Source of the DNA: Clostridiales bacterium
GTDB taxonomy: Bacteria > Bacillota_A > Clostridia > Christensenellales > CAG-917
Length of the DNA stretch: 5,031 bases
NCBI GenBank assembly: GCA_031282095.1
Contig: JAITEJ010000153.1
Span: 1 to 5,031, forward strand
Direction of reading: 5' to 3'
In this document: positions 4,887-5,031 of the stretch, one piece after another
Layout: every line of letters begins with the position of its first letter
How positions within the stretch are numbered: position 1 is the first letter of the stretch
Notes under the pieces: model-generated
Seen by the model: the letters and a program-made list of their open reading frames with translations, nothing else
Told to the model about the DNA's origin: nothing
Database searches by the model: none
Translations under genes and position numbers: made by a program

Positions 4887-5031
4887 TTGCTGTTTTTTGA
4901 TTTGGACGGCACCTTCCTGCGTAACAAAAAAATTATGAATGTTGGTTATATTGGCATTTCCGATTCTGTCTTATGGATGGGGGAGGTAATCTATTCGGCA
5001 AATCTGCAAAAATATAAAGCGGTTGCCGTTT
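4887..5031 (+). CDS. Partial HAD-hydrolase-like reading frame, cut by the window end; start unresolved
   Basis: The frame is open from 4800, just after a TAG at 4797-4799, to the end of the window. Its translation contains KLLFFDLDGTFLRNKK: a hydrophobic strand followed by DLDGT, the motif I signature (nucleophile Asp plus acid Asp) of haloacid-dehalogenase-superfamily phosphatases. There is no ATG or GTG before the motif; TTG at 4887 is the only usual start codon, giving MLFFDLDGT, but it lacks a clear ribosome site. After the motif the sequence (IMNVGYIGISDSVLWMGEV) does not look like the Cof-type continuation I would expect. The codon use is AT-rich, unlike leuA. It may be a true gene beginning with TTG, a 5'-truncated or frameshifted remnant, or a chance motif. 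Only the first part is visible, so substrate and cap type cannot be assigned. Confidence 0.35.
   Translation, partial: MLFFDLDGTFLRNKKIMNVGYIGISDSVLWMGEVIYSANLQKYKAVAV

Overview
The window looks like chromosomal DNA of an anaerobic, fermentative Firmicutes-type bacterium, probably of the Clostridia. This is inferred from an ATP-dependent and a pyrophosphate-type phosphofructokinase lying side by side, clostridial-looking LeuA motifs, strong AGGAG-type ribosome binding sites and a sigma-A-like promoter. I cannot name a species.

Left half (37-2296, minus strand): a two-gene glycolytic unit. The ATP-dependent 6-phosphofructokinase gene (pfkA) comes first, followed 43 bases later by a diphosphate-type phosphofructokinase gene. 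Both enzymes phosphorylate fructose 6-phosphate to fructose 1,6-bisphosphate. The first spends ATP and appears to keep the allosteric effector site; the second has the residues that favour pyrophosphate and should be reversible.

Centre (2297-2973): a divergent control region of about 680 bases. Towards pfkA there is a candidate promoter with a dyad in its spacer. Towards leuA there are two tandem 24-base repeats, plus a weaker third copy upstream, ending at a near-consensus promoter (TTGACA, 17 bases, TAAAAT). Next come a GTG-started reading frame of 33 residues with 12 leucines, a set of mutually exclusive RNA pairings, and an intrinsic terminator. This reads as a ribosome-mediated leucine attenuator of the trp/leu leader type, and it is the most interesting element in the window. 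About 165 further bases of hairpin-containing leader follow before leuA.

Right half (2974-4491, plus strand): a complete leuA, 2-isopropylmalate synthase, the committed step of leucine synthesis, with catalytic barrel and C-terminal leucine-feedback domain. Leucine therefore probably acts twice, on transcription through the leader and on the enzyme through its regulatory domain.

Right end (4492-5031): no complete gene. There is a diverged tandem duplication of about 102 bases whose two units keep the same candidate RNA pairings, then an abrupt change to AT-rich DNA. The window ends inside a reading frame with a HAD-like DLDGT motif but no convincing start, possibly a cut-off gene or a remnant.
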